Below, piece by piece: positions 1-8,535 of a stretch of DNA of 64,000 bases. The position numbers and the translations under genes were made by a program. The DNA comes from Monoplex corrugatus (lineage: Eukaryota > Mollusca > Gastropoda > Littorinimorpha > Ranellidae). The stretch lies in assembly GCA_030674185.1 (NCBI GenBank), contig CM060315.1:85689454-85753453 (forward strand), read 5' to 3'. The notes beneath the pieces were generated by a model. It was not told where the DNA came from and made no database searches. It was given only the letters and a program-made list of their open reading frames with translations. Each line of letters opens with the position of its first letter. Positions within the stretch are counted from its first letter, which is position 1.

Positions 1-50
1 TGTGATGTTTTCCATAAACGACATAAATATTCACATGAGAGAGAGAGATA
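1..50 (+). repeat. Dispersed repeat, matches 5772-5821
   Basis: The first 50 bases (tgtgatgttttccataaa...) recur at 5772-5821 with a few substitutions, ending in a short GA run in both. The second copy lies just downstream of the 102-bp duplication at 5628-5729. The repeat family is not recognised. The rest of 51-490 holds a CT-run near 178-195 and no supportable gene. Confidence 0.6.
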
Positions 51-496
51 TGTACATGGGCATATTTAGTTTACTGGTTTGTCATCATTTTATGTGGTGG
101 AACAACACAGAGCTTTTTTAGTCTATCATCAAACCCATATTCACAGTCTTCATAAAGTCATAATGCTTCTGCAAATCTCTCTCTCTCTCTCTCGCACCGT
201 CTTGCTCATGATGTGAAATACATACAGAAAAGATCACACTAAACCATTGCTTATAACAGGAAACCTCCACCCCACTGCCAAACAAGCTGAAGAATGTTTC
301 AATGTGTGCGCACATTAAGAAAATTTAACATAAATGCCTTTAAGAAAATCTAACATAAATGCAAATTGTGTTTGACTGTTACACATGCTGAAAACAGACC
401 TAGCTAACGCTCTGAACGCAGGGCTTACTGATGCATAAAAAGAATCAGTTTGCTCATCGTTTTACGTACGTACATGTACTTTCCAGTGATCAATTT

Positions 497-609
497 GCTA
501 CGACAAGAACAATGCCAGACTCATGCTCACGTCCCAGTGGTAACGGTACTGTGCTGCACTGAAGTTTAAAGTAACCTGTGACACCTCTCTCTCTCTCTCG
601 CTCTCTCTC

Positions 610-645
<36 letters not shown>

Positions 646-687
646 CGAGAAAGAGAGAGAGAGAGTGAGTGAGTGAGTGGGTGTGGG

Positions 688-731
<44 letters not shown>

Positions 732-1000
732 AGTCTATTTAGATGGTAAAGTTTATAATAACTTGTGAATTCCCACGCCTGTTAGGGGCCTACCTAGTAG
801 ACAGTTTATCAATAAGATAGTGCAGACCTAACACATGACATTGTAATTTCTTGGTCAGGGGGGTCACTTTATTCCGTTATCAGTCAAAGCATCAAGTGTA
901 GAGCTACACCAACTAAACAGACTCTGTCCCTTAGCTATGACCTTCTGCTAAACAGTACTGGTAGTTGTTCCCGATATTTGTTTTAACAGTGAAACACGTT
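497..1000 (+). repeat. Dispersed repeat family 1, copy A
   Basis: This stretch matches 30613-31067 and continues at 32771-32800, at roughly 85-90 percent by eye. Shared landmarks are gctacgacaagaaca, a CT/CA/GA microsatellite block, agatggtaaagtttataat, and gtcaggggggtcacttta. No coding capacity is seen, so it may be a non-autonomous transposon of unknown class. Copy A is an empty site for the hAT-like element that interrupts copy B. Confidence 0.7.
583..731. repeat. CT / CA / GA microsatellite block
   Basis: Pyrimidine run (CT), then a (CA) run, then GA and GAGT runs. The order is partly mirrored (CT...GA), so the block can fold back. The same mixed block sits at the equivalent place in copy B (30720-30835), so it belongs to the repeat family and is not a chance locus. 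Confidence 0.85.
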
Positions 1001-1127
1001 TTTCAGTCAAATTAACACGCCGATCATTACTAAATTGTATTACGCCCAGCTGCCGAGAGCGAGCAGACCGCGCCGGTCCTCGGTAAATGGTGGCGCTATG
1101 GGGCCACTCGCAGGCAGGCACGCGCAG

Positions 1128-1164
1128 TCTATATCTTAGATGTCTGTGGCTCCAAGTGGCCGCC
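1128..1164 (+). repeat. 37-bp direct repeat, copy 1
   Basis: Identical to 1838-1874 (tctatatcttagatgtctg...gtggccgcc). Here it runs into catgttggag, giving GCCGCCATGTTG, which resembles the YY1 site often found at animal promoters. The surrounding 1050-1240 is locally GC-rich. It may be a promoter or first-exon relic, or 1165-1837 may be an insertion with a long target duplication. Confidence 0.7.
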
Positions 1165-1285
1165 ATGTTGGAGACCTACCAGCGCTCAGCTGCTAGTTGT
1201 TTACACTGTGAAAATGACAGAGGGGAAAGCCAGGCCGTACCGTTAAAATAATTTTTTTAAAGAAATCTCCGTTGACCCATTATTA

Positions 1286-1455
1286 GTGTGCATGTGGTGA
1301 GTGTGTGTGTGCGTGCATGCGTACGCCTGTATGTGTGTGTGTGTGTGTAAAGTTTGGCTCTCTTCCTCATACACACACACACAACACACACAGGTGCGCG
1401 CGCACACACACACACACACACACACGCGCGCACACACATACACACACACAACACA
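1286..1455. repeat. TG-rich then CA-rich low-complexity block
   Basis: A TG-rich half (1290-1348) is followed by a CA-rich half (1371-1452), so the block is self-complementary and could form a hairpin. Open frames read across it are repeat artefacts. Confidence 0.85.
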
Positions 1456-1837
1456 CGGACAAACACAGAAATTCACGATTGATGTATCATATTTATTCTG
1501 AAAAAGACCAAAGTCTCTTACTTAAGGGGGAACATGGGCTTAACAGCAAAAGTAAATGAACAAAGAAAAGTGGGGCAAGCGTCCTCACCCATAAACGAGA
1601 TACTTTGACAAGTATAACAAATCAGATCAAAGAAATTGATTGCAGCTAGCTCAACATTTAACATGTAAAACATATATGGTATGTATTCTGATCAGTCCTA
1701 TTTAGTTGTATGTGGCCAGATTACAAACAGCAGACGCCATACTCCACGACATGAATTAATTCAATCTGACACTGTAAAATTATATAGATTATTGTAATAT
1801 TTTTGGCTGAAGATGTTTTTCTCTGCAATAGTTTTAC

Positions 1838-1874
1838 TCTATATCTTAGATGTCTGTGGCTCCAAGTGGCCGCC
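1838..1874 (+). repeat. 37-bp direct repeat, copy 2
   Basis: Identical to 1128-1164. It abuts the first copy of the 102-bp duplication that brackets the LINE at 1975-5627; its last bases overlap the start of that duplication. Confidence 0.7.
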
Positions 1875-1974
1875 CGAGAGTGTAAGGAATTCAGGGCCGA
1901 AACACTTGTCTAAAGGGGGTTACTTCTCTGAAGACCTTCTGTTGTCTAGCTCTCCCTAGAGTTTCTTTCTACCT
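1873..1974 (+). repeat. 102-bp target duplication, left copy
   Basis: The 102 bases from cccgagagtgtaagg to tttctttctacct are identical to 5628-5729. The two copies exactly bracket the restriction-endonuclease LINE, so they read as its target-site duplication. R2-clade R9 elements of rotifers are known to make a 126-bp duplication, so the length is unusual but has precedent in this LINE class. Confidence 0.8.
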
Positions 1975-2208
1975 GCACATGGTCAGTCCATTGACTTCCG
2001 GGAATAGTTCGGAGGACATTCGGGAAAGACCGAAGGACACTGGGAAAGACTAGATCTGCGGGCTTTGTGGGTTGGCTTCCCACCTTGCCTTTGATAACAT
2101 GCCACGAGTTTTTCAAATGAAAGATGCTCCCAGGATTCACCGAAAGGGGGAGAGAATGATGAATCCATCGGCACTGACTCCATCACGACTGGAAACGCAC
2201 AACGGACC

Positions 2209-2874
2209 ATGATTAATGACCAGTTGGAATTTCCGTGTGCGTGTGGAAGGAGATTCACCACCAAACGCGGCATGAAGATCCACAGGACAAAAATGGGCTG
2301 TTTGAAGACACATACGAACCAGCAGCAGCGCACTGCGATAGCAGGTGAGACGTTGGATGACCAAGGCCAGGAATTAAACCATAGTGCCAAGGACATCCAC
2401 GCTGACGGTTCTGATGCGGATTTTGCACAAGCTCTTAACGCCAAACGTGGAAAACTCAATTTGCCGCCTGCCGGTGCAAAAGAACAATGGGAGAAATTAG
2501 ATGAGGAACTTGTCCTTAAGCTGAATGCGCTAATAGGGAACAGTACGCTGGAACACAAACTTGACACATACGGAGACATCATATACTCTATCTGCAGGGA
2601 CACTTATGGAGTGAAGCAGCCAAAGACAAAAACGCCTCCCCAGAAATCCAGAAGACAGCAACAGATGGAGAGCATCCGGAGGGAGAAAAGGAAGCTTAAA
2701 AAGCGAATGAAAACTGCCTCAGAATTCGAGAAGCAAGGGCTCCTGGAACTCTGGAAAGATCTGAAGGCCAAACACAATGCTCTCAGCAAAGTGGAATCAG
2801 CAAGGCGAAGAAAGAGCAAAAAGAAGAAGACTCAAGATCGTTTCTTCAAAGATCTTTGCAAGAAAGCTGTTTGA
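2209..2874 (+). CDS. RLE LINE ORF, N-terminal zinc-finger part
   Basis: The first 221 codons of the element's protein. Residues 10-31 hold a C2H2-like finger (CACGRRFTTKRGMKIHRTKM followed by GC), as R2-group proteins carry for DNA target binding. A lysine/arginine-rich segment follows (RREKRKLKKRMK near residue 160). The frame ends 20-odd residues after the point where homology moves into the +1 frame at about 2853, so the stop is an artefact of a small indel and not a true ORF1 end. The ATG at 2209 is the first that leaves the finger intact. Confidence 0.75.
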   Translation: MINDQLEFPCACGRRFTTKRGMKIHRTKMGCLKTHTNQQQRTAIAGETLDDQGQELNHSAKDIHADGSDADFAQALNAKRGKLNLPPAGAKEQWEKLDEELVLKLNALIGNSTLEHKLDTYGDIIYSICRDTYGVKQPKTKTPPQKSRRQQQMESIRREKRKLKKRMKTASEFEKQGLLELWKDLKAKHNALSKVESARRRKSKKKKTQDRFFKDLCKKAV

Positions 2875-5449
2875 ACAACCCAAATCAGGGACTCTCACAG
2901 TGGGCAAGGAAACCCTAGAGCAGCATCTCAGGGAAACATATTCCGATTCTCAGCGCGAGGCACCACTTGAAATCCAGAATCTGGTTTGGCCTGCAGCGCC
3001 AGAAGGAAAATTCAATAACAAACCACCAACACTGGATGAAGTGAAGAACGTAGTAAAGAAAGCCAGAGCCAAGTCAGCACCTGGACCAAACGGAATACCA
3101 TACCTGCTCTACAAGAAATGCCCAAAAGTGCTCGAGTGGCTCCACAAGATGATTCGATCAGCATGGAGGAACCAGAAGATCAGCGACCAATGGATGAGAG
3201 CTGAAGGAGTGTACATTCCGAAGGAGCAGAACTCCAGCAGCATCAATCAGTTCAGGCCAATATCACTTCTGAACGTCGAGGGGAAAATCTTCTTCTCTGT
3301 TATGGCAGCAAGATTGACAAAATACCTGACTGAAAACAAGTATCTGGATATGTCAGTCCAAAAGGGAGGCATACCAGGAATGCCTGGATGCTTGGAACAT
3401 GCCACGTTGATTTGGGATGCCATCCAAAAAGCAAGAACAGAGAAGAGAAACATTGACGTAGTTTGGCTTGATCTGGCGAATGCATATGGATCAGTTCCAC
3501 ACGATATGATCCAGCTGGCTCTTGAAATGTATCACATCCCAGAAAACATCCGAACAATGCTGAGGAAGTATTTCCAAGGGTTCTCAATGCGGTTCTCTAC
3601 CAAAGAATACACCACGGACTGGATAGACCTAGAGGTGGGCATTGCAATGGGCTGTGCAATCTCTCCCATACTGTTCGTGTTGGCAATGGAAGTCATCTTG
3701 AAAGCTGCAATGAAGAGTTCAGGTCCAGTGAATCTGGGAGATGGATACCAGATGCCTCCTCTGAAAGCTTTCATGGATGACACAACAGTCTTGTCCACGG
3801 ATGAGGAAGAGACACACCAAATCTTAAAGCAGCTGGATGAGCTGGTGGCCTCTTCAAGAATGAGGTTCAAACCTAAGAAATCCCGAAGTCTCTCACTGCG
3901 AAAAGGAAAAGTGGCAGATTCAGTCAAATTCATGGTAGCCAACCAAGCCATCCCCACTGTCACAGAAGAGCCAGTAAAAAGTCTCGGAAGATGGTATGAT
4001 GACTCCCTGAAAGACACACAAAGGGGATGTGAAACCAAGCAAACAGCAGAAGAAGGCCTGAAGAAAATAGATAACTGCGGACTGCCAGGCAAATACAAAG
4101 TCTGGTGTCTACAGTTCATGCTGATACCAAAGCTGCTGTGGCCACTGCTAATCTATGACATTTGCACCAGCACAGTCGAAGCAATGGAAGCCAAAATCAA
4201 CAAATACACAAGAAAATGGCTCGGTGTCCCACCTGGTCTCACTGATGTTGCATTCTACTGTCGTCAAGCAATGCTGAAGCTACCTCTCAAATCCATAGTG
4301 GAGGAATACAAAGTTGGAAAAGCAAGACTGTTGAGCATGCTGGAGGAATCGGAAGACAATATCGTGAGATCAGTTCATCCAAAGCTGAGAACTGGCAGAA
4401 AGTGGAAAGTCCAAGAGGCTGTAAACAATGCCAAGAGAAACCTCAGCATCAAAGAAATAATTGGACACACGCAAACCAACAGACAGGGACTGGGAGCAAC
4501 AAAAATGCAGTGGTGGTCCAAAGCCAAAGGGAAGGAAAAAAGAGACATGATCATACAGGAGTTGAAGGAAGAAGAAGATGTCAAAAGAGTGCAGAAGGCA
4601 GTCCAGCAAGGTCAACAGGGGCAATGGACAACATGGGACAGTGCACTCCAAAGAAGTCTCAGCTGGAACGATATGTGGCACATGGCTCCTCTAAGGATAA
4701 GCTTCCTCCTCAGATCTGTATATGACCTGCTCCCCTCGAATGCAAACTTAGTGAAATGGGGGAAAGCAGACGACCCAGCATGTCCGCTCTGTCAGAAGAA
4801 ACAAACAGTGGAACATGTCCTAAGCTCTTGCAAAGTAGCGCTAGCCCAAGGAAGGTATACATGGAGGCACAACCAAGTTCTGAAAGTGATCACAGATGTG
4901 GTTAGCGAAAAAACCATGACCCCAAACGCACCAATTGCTATGACAACGTTCTACAAAGCAGGAGGGAAACAGGTCTGGCCCGAAAGTGCTATGACAACCA
5001 GCACATTGCCAAAGGGTCTTCTGGATGGAGCAGTCGACTGGGAGTGTACAGCAGACCTCCCAGAGTGGAGAAATTACCCAGATGTCATCAGCAAGACAGG
5101 CATGAGACCAGACATCGCTCTCCACTCTGACTCCTCGAAACAAGTGATTCTGATAGAACTCACTGTGCCATACGAAAGCAGAATGGAAGAAGCACATATC
5201 TACAAGACCGAAAAATACGCCGGTCTTGCCAGCACCCTGAAGAAAGCAGGTCTGCGGGTCAAAATCTTCGCCATAGAGGTCGGGGCAAGAGGGTTTGTGG
5301 GCACCTCCGCTTATGATCTCATGAAACAACTCGCCATTTCTGGGAAGAAGAGGACTAGAGCCCTTAAAGCGATGGCAGAGGCAGCAGAAAGGAGCTCAAG
5401 CTGGATCTGGGCAAGGAGGAACGAAAAAAGTGAACTTCATAAGGATTAA
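2777..5449 (+). CDS. RLE LINE ORF, reverse transcriptase and endonuclease
   Basis: An open frame of 890 codons; homologous sequence begins near 2853. Reverse transcriptase motifs run in order: SAPGPNGIP, FRPISLLNVEGKIFF, VWLDLANAYGSVPH, GIAMGCAISP and the catalytic AFMDDTTVLS. A CCHC knuckle (CPLCQKKQTVEHVLSSC) lies near residue 670. It is followed by the restriction-like endonuclease signature RPDIAL with VILIELTVPYE about 12 residues on, and a basic tail. The product would nick target DNA and prime reverse transcription there. No internal stop is present, so only the upstream frameshift disables it. Confidence 0.88.
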   Translation: MLSAKWNQQGEERAKRRRLKIVSSKIFARKLFEQPKSGTLTVGKETLEQHLRETYSDSQREAPLEIQNLVWPAAPEGKFNNKPPTLDEVKNVVKKARAKSAPGPNGIPYLLYKKCPKVLEWLHKMIRSAWRNQKISDQWMRAEGVYIPKEQNSSSINQFRPISLLNVEGKIFFSVMAARLTKYLTENKYLDMSVQKGGIPGMPGCLEHATLIWDAIQKARTEKRNIDVVWLDLANAYGSVPHDMIQLALEMYHIPENIRTMLRKYFQGFSMRFSTKEYTTDWIDLEVGIAMGCAISPILFVLAMEVILKAAMKSSGPVNLGDGYQMPPLKAFMDDTTVLSTDEEETHQILKQLDELVASSRMRFKPKKSRSLSLRKGKVADSVKFMVANQAIPTVTEEPVKSLGRWYDDSLKDTQRGCETKQTAEEGLKKIDNCGLPGKYKVWCLQFMLIPKLLWPLLIYDICTSTVEAMEAKINKYTRKWLGVPPGLTDVAFYCRQAMLKLPLKSIVEEYKVGKARLLSMLEESEDNIVRSVHPKLRTGRKWKVQEAVNNAKRNLSIKEIIGHTQTNRQGLGATKMQWWSKAKGKEKRDMIIQELKEEEDVKRVQKAVQQGQQGQWTTWDSALQRSLSWNDMWHMAPLRISFLLRSVYDLLPSNANLVKWGKADDPACPLCQKKQTVEHVLSSCKVALAQGRYTWRHNQVLKVITDVVSEKTMTPNAPIAMTTFYKAGGKQVWPESAMTTSTLPKGLLDGAVDWECTADLPEWRNYPDVISKTGMRPDIALHSDSSKQVILIELTVPYESRMEEAHIYKTEKYAGLASTLKKAGLRVKIFAIEVGARGFVGTSAYDLMKQLAISGKKRTRALKAMAEAAERSSSWIWARRNEKSELHKD

Positions 5450-5469
5450 ATTCCCTACAGATGATGTGT

Positions 5470-5547
5470 GCCCCGTTAGCACATTGGTAAAACCGCGTAC
5501 CGCAGTTCTGAAGCGCAGAATCGCCCAGGTTCGATCCCCGGCGTGGG
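5470..5547 (+). other. tRNA-like sequence in LINE 3' region
   Basis: An A-box-like tagcacattgg (5477) and a B-box-like ggttcgatccc (5528) are spaced as in a tRNA, and a T-arm with one mismatch can be drawn. The acceptor and D stems do not pair, so it is not a working tRNA gene. An A-rich tract and a 3' segment follow, as in tRNA-derived SINEs. It is either a SINE insertion or a tRNA-like 3' end belonging to the LINE. Confidence 0.4.
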
Positions 5548-5627
5548 AAAAAAAAAATAAATAAAAATAAAAAATAGACAACAGCAGAAGGGCATCCAGG
5601 AGTCATGACCTGGATGTGGCCCGGCCC

Positions 5628-5729
5628 CCCGAGAGTGTAAGGAATTCAGGGCCGAAACACTTGTCTAAAGGGGGTTACTTCTCTGAAGACCTTCTGTTGT
5701 CTAGCTCTCCCTAGAGTTTCTTTCTACCT
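5628..5729 (+). repeat. 102-bp target duplication, right copy
   Basis: Identical over all 102 bases to 1873-1974. Downstream sequence (ctgagatctctt...) leads into the dispersed repeat shared with the window start. Confidence 0.8.
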
Positions 5730-6420
5730 CTGAGATCTCTTAAAGCTGGACAGCACAACAAGAATTGCACTTTCTGTGGTGTTTTCCATAAATGACATAA
5801 ATATTCACATGAGAGAGAGATGAAATGATCTACGTATAAATAAATTCCATCTAGATATATAAAAATGCAAGTACTCTCTTTTTTTTCCACAGATGAAGAA
5901 GATAGCAAGAAGCTTGCAATATTTCTATACAAATGTCAAAAAAGACTAGGAAAAACTGCATCAAAAACATAAGTCATATATGATATAACTCGATTGTACC
6001 AGTGTATACTTCTAAGTTACGAACATGCGTTATGTATATAATGTTTATGATGACTATTGTTCACAACTTTCATAACGGACTTCGGCCTATTTGAATTAAA
6101 CATTGAGTGTCCACTGTTTATACCAAGTTCATAAACAGGTCTGCAACTTGTTTTCTGCAAGTGTGCAGGTAAGTTTAAGAAGTAGGTACTGCAGTGTCTT
6201 TCAGGCGGGTGATTTGGCCAGTGCGATCAAAACAGGATTCTTCAAAATGATCTGCACATATCCTGGAGTATTCAGTGACTTGGAACTTGTCCCTCTTCTG
6301 CGGTGCAACCCATTGTTTTCGTCTTTCTTCATTCTTTGGAGTCTAGAAACAAAGAAATACACAAAGTATCAGATTCACCTGGTCTGTCAGCCTTGCATAT
6401 GCCAATCAACATCAACACTG

Positions 6421-6709
6421 TACCATCATCATCATCATCATCAGGTGCCTTGCCACATGGCGTCGGCAATTATGGACTTCCATCTGTCTCTATCTCTTGC
6501 TGCCCCAAGCATCTCTTCCACCCTTCTTGTCTTCAGCCACTCTGCAAGTCTGTCTAGTATCTTCTCCCTGGGTCCACCTCATGCTCTCCTTCCAATTCCC
6601 CTTTCCTCATAAAATGGCCTATGAATGTTGCCTGCCTTTTCCTAATTTTCCTTATGAATGATCTACTTGTGTCTGCCTCCATCAAGACTCGTTTATTTTC
6701 TTTGCTATC
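6421..6709 (-). mobile_element. LINE 3' end (family 2), cut off by gypsy insertion
   Basis: Read on the minus strand, this is the 3' end of a LINE finishing in a (GATGAT)n tail at 6423-6444. It continues at 11334-12460 on the other side of the Ty3/gypsy element: the joined order matches the uninterrupted copy at 57780-57985. The same 3' end occurs at 33187-33372. The encoded C-terminal region is degraded. Confidence 0.75.
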
Positions 6710-6714
6710 CATGG
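6710..6714 (+). repeat. 5-bp target duplication (catgg) of gypsy element, left
   Basis: The catgg directly before the 5' LTR is repeated at 11334-11338 after the 3' LTR. Five bases is the usual duplication length for Ty3/gypsy integrases. Confidence 0.85.
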
Positions 6715-6956
6715 TGTGAGGTTTGCTATTGAGACTGTAATTTATAATGCAGCCTTACATACACAATGACAAGATATTCGTGTAAACATGATATCCGTGT
6801 AAATATGATATTCGTGTAAATGTGAACCGAACGTGTATCTGATTGCTGTTCATGTTAACATGTATATAAGTGTTAGTTGAGAATCAGTCAGTCTCTTCCA
6901 TTAAAGACTAGAAGCATTGCTCTGTCTCCGGAGTCGTCAACAGCAAGAATGTAATA
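6715..6956 (+). repeat. Gypsy 5' LTR
   Basis: 242 bp, starting TGTGAGG and ending GTAATA, so the end is TA and not the usual CA. It holds a TATA-like tgtatataag at 6861 and three tandem 17-bp units at 6773-6823 (gatattcgtgtaaacat and variants). The 3' copy at 11092-11333 differs at four bases. Confidence 0.93.
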
Positions 6957-6974
6957 TGGTGTCAGAAGTGGGAT
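6957..6974 (+). promoter_or_regulatory. Primer binding site, tRNA-Leu
   Basis: The 18 bases tggtgtcagaagtgggat immediately follow the LTR. They complement CCA plus the 3' acceptor/T arm of animal tRNA-Leu ending ...CCCACTTCTGACA. Confidence 0.8.
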
Positions 6975-7042
6975 TCTTCACTGGAAGATCCGATCTATCA
7001 GAAACGCTTTGCAGTCAGTTTTAGTACCGACGCTCTGCAGTC

Positions 7043-7543
7043 ATGAATGATTCTAGAACAGGAACGCAGAGACATTTTACAGCCAACATTCCAGTACCAT
7101 CGAAGTTGGATTTGTCCTGTCAACTAGAGCAGAATTGGAAAAAGTTCTCATGGCAGTGGAGGAACTATTCTGTCGCCAGTAGATTAGACAAGGAATCAAA
7201 AGCATACCAATGTGCTGTATTCCTTGCCGTGATCGGTGAAGACGCACAAGAGGTGTACGATGGGCTACACTTTACAGAAGAAGAAGATCAGAACGACATT
7301 GACACCGTCATGCAGAAGTTTGAAATATTCTGTGTGGGAACAACCAACGAGGTCTTTGAGTCTTACAAGTTCCACATGAGAAACCAGGAACCTGAGGAGA
7401 CCATTAACTCATACATTGCAACATTGAGGAAGTTAGCTACGCAGTGCAACTTCAAGGAGCCAGATCGCTTGATCCGTGATCGAATAGTGATTGGCATCTG
7501 TGACAAAACGGTCAGAGGAAACTTCTGGAAGAGAAGAACTTAA
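7043..7543 (+). CDS. gag: Gypsy Gag, capsid part
   Basis: 166 codons. The region QEPEETINSYIATLRKLATQ is the typical late capsid helix of Metaviridae Gag, and RDRIVIGI follows as in many invertebrate gypsy Gags. It ends in a stop at 7543; the nucleocapsid part follows in another frame, so a frameshift probably splits Gag. It would assemble the retrotransposon particle. Confidence 0.8.
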   Translation: MNDSRTGTQRHFTANIPVPSKLDLSCQLEQNWKKFSWQWRNYSVASRLDKESKAYQCAVFLAVIGEDAQEVYDGLHFTEEEDQNDIDTVMQKFEIFCVGTTNEVFESYKFHMRNQEPEETINSYIATLRKLATQCNFKEPDRLIRDRIVIGICDKTVRGNFWKRRT

Positions 7544-7545
7544 CC

Positions 7546-8469
7546 TTGGCTAAGGCTACTCAGATCTGCTGTGCTCACGAGACATCCAAATCACAGACCC
7601 AATGCATGTCAAATTCTAACCAAGAGTTAGTCGTCAACATACTGAGACGTATACAGCTGAGTCAGCGTGGCGGAGAGAACAAGAATGTAGGACAGCAGCA
7701 TAGGGGTGGAAGACAGCAGCATTATAAGAACAGCCAGAACGACCACCAGAACAACTCACAGCAGTGTTCCAGGTGTGGAAAAGGCAACCACAAGAAAAGC
7801 GTGTGCCCAGCCAAGAATGCAAAGTGCAGAAAGTGTCGCAAGGTGGGACATTATGCAGCACTGTGTAGGAGCAAAAATGTTCACGTACTTGCCGAAGAAG
7901 AGGAAGAGGAAGTGGAAACTTCAGGATTTTTCGGACCAATTATAGAGGAAGTGACCAGTAACCCGTGGATGGTTACACTCAAGATGGATGCACTGAAAAT
8001 GAATTTCAAACTGGACTCTGGAGCGGATGTGACAGCTATACCCAAGAGACTGATTCCTCCAAACAAGCGACCTCTCCAAAATACGACAAAGAAACTGTTT
8101 GGTCCAGGACATGCTCAGCTCACAGTCCAAGGGAAATTCACAACAGTGTTCAGCCACAATGGGAAGTCCTGCAGCCAGGATGTCTATGTCATCAAGGGGC
8201 TAGAGGAACCGTTGCTAGGCCGTCCAGCCATCGACGCTCTACAGCTGGTTCAACAGGTGAATCAGGTCACGCAAAACCTCAAGACCAAATATCGTCAGAC
8301 TTTCCCTAGACTGTTTGGTGGACTTGGGAAACTGAAGAATGCATACAAGGTCAGGCTGAAGGCAGATGCGAAGCTGTATGCAGTCGCGACCCCAAGACGC
8401 CTTGCTCTTCCACTCCATACCAAGGTCAACTTGAGAAGATGGAAAAGCAAGATGTCATTCAACCAGTAA
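7546..8469 (+). CDS. pol: Gypsy nucleocapsid, protease and start of RT
   Basis: Two CCHC zinc knuckles lie near residues 75 and 93 (CSRCGKGNHKKSVC, CRKCRKVGHYAALC). The aspartic protease active site FKLDSGADVTAIP comes at about residue 155, and the protease end motif LLGRPAIDAL near residue 225. The frame then leaves the reverse transcriptase sequence near 8425: the next stretch (8440-8533) carries recognisable RT residues in a third frame. Two indels therefore separate it from the following frame. Confidence 0.85.
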   Translation: MAKATQICCAHETSKSQTQCMSNSNQELVVNILRRIQLSQRGGENKNVGQQHRGGRQQHYKNSQNDHQNNSQQCSRCGKGNHKKSVCPAKNAKCRKCRKVGHYAALCRSKNVHVLAEEEEEEVETSGFFGPIIEEVTSNPWMVTLKMDALKMNFKLDSGADVTAIPKRLIPPNKRPLQNTTKKLFGPGHAQLTVQGKFTTVFSHNGKSCSQDVYVIKGLEEPLLGRPAIDALQLVQQVNQVTQNLKTKYRQTFPRLFGGLGKLKNAYKVRLKADAKLYAVATPRRLALPLHTKVNLRRWKSKMSFNQ

Positions 8470-8535
8470 CGCAGCCCACAGAATGGTGTGCACTGATAGT
8501 GGTTGTGCCAAAACCCAACGATAAAATAAGACTGT

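Larger units (their letters stand above)
1975..5627 (+). mobile_element. R2/Hero-like LINE with restriction-like endonuclease
   Basis: A non-LTR retrotransposon of about 3.65 kb between two identical 102-bp repeats. It has a 5' leader, an N-terminal zinc-finger reading frame, a reverse transcriptase, a CCHC knuckle and a C-terminal restriction-like endonuclease, then a ~180-bp 3' region with a tRNA-like stretch and an A-rich tract. Domain order and the endonuclease type place it in the early-branching R2/NeSL/Hero group. One frameshift near 2853 breaks the single frame expected for this group. Identical flanks suggest a recent insertion. Clade assignment is by motif memory only. Confidence 0.85.

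Noticed and set aside
1243..1559. Several open frames rich in Cys-Val or His-Thr
   Set aside because: They are translations of TG/CA microsatellite sequence in all frames, with no domain or codon signal.
1983..2603. 206-codon minus-strand frame opposite the RLE LINE
   Set aside because: Antisense shadow of the LINE's zinc-finger frame; composition is biased and no motif is seen.
3532..4119. 195-codon minus-strand frame
   Set aside because: Antisense shadow of the reverse transcriptase frame.
5470..5547. Functional tRNA gene
   Set aside because: Acceptor and D stems do not pair and no clear anticodon arm forms; kept only as a tRNA-like segment.
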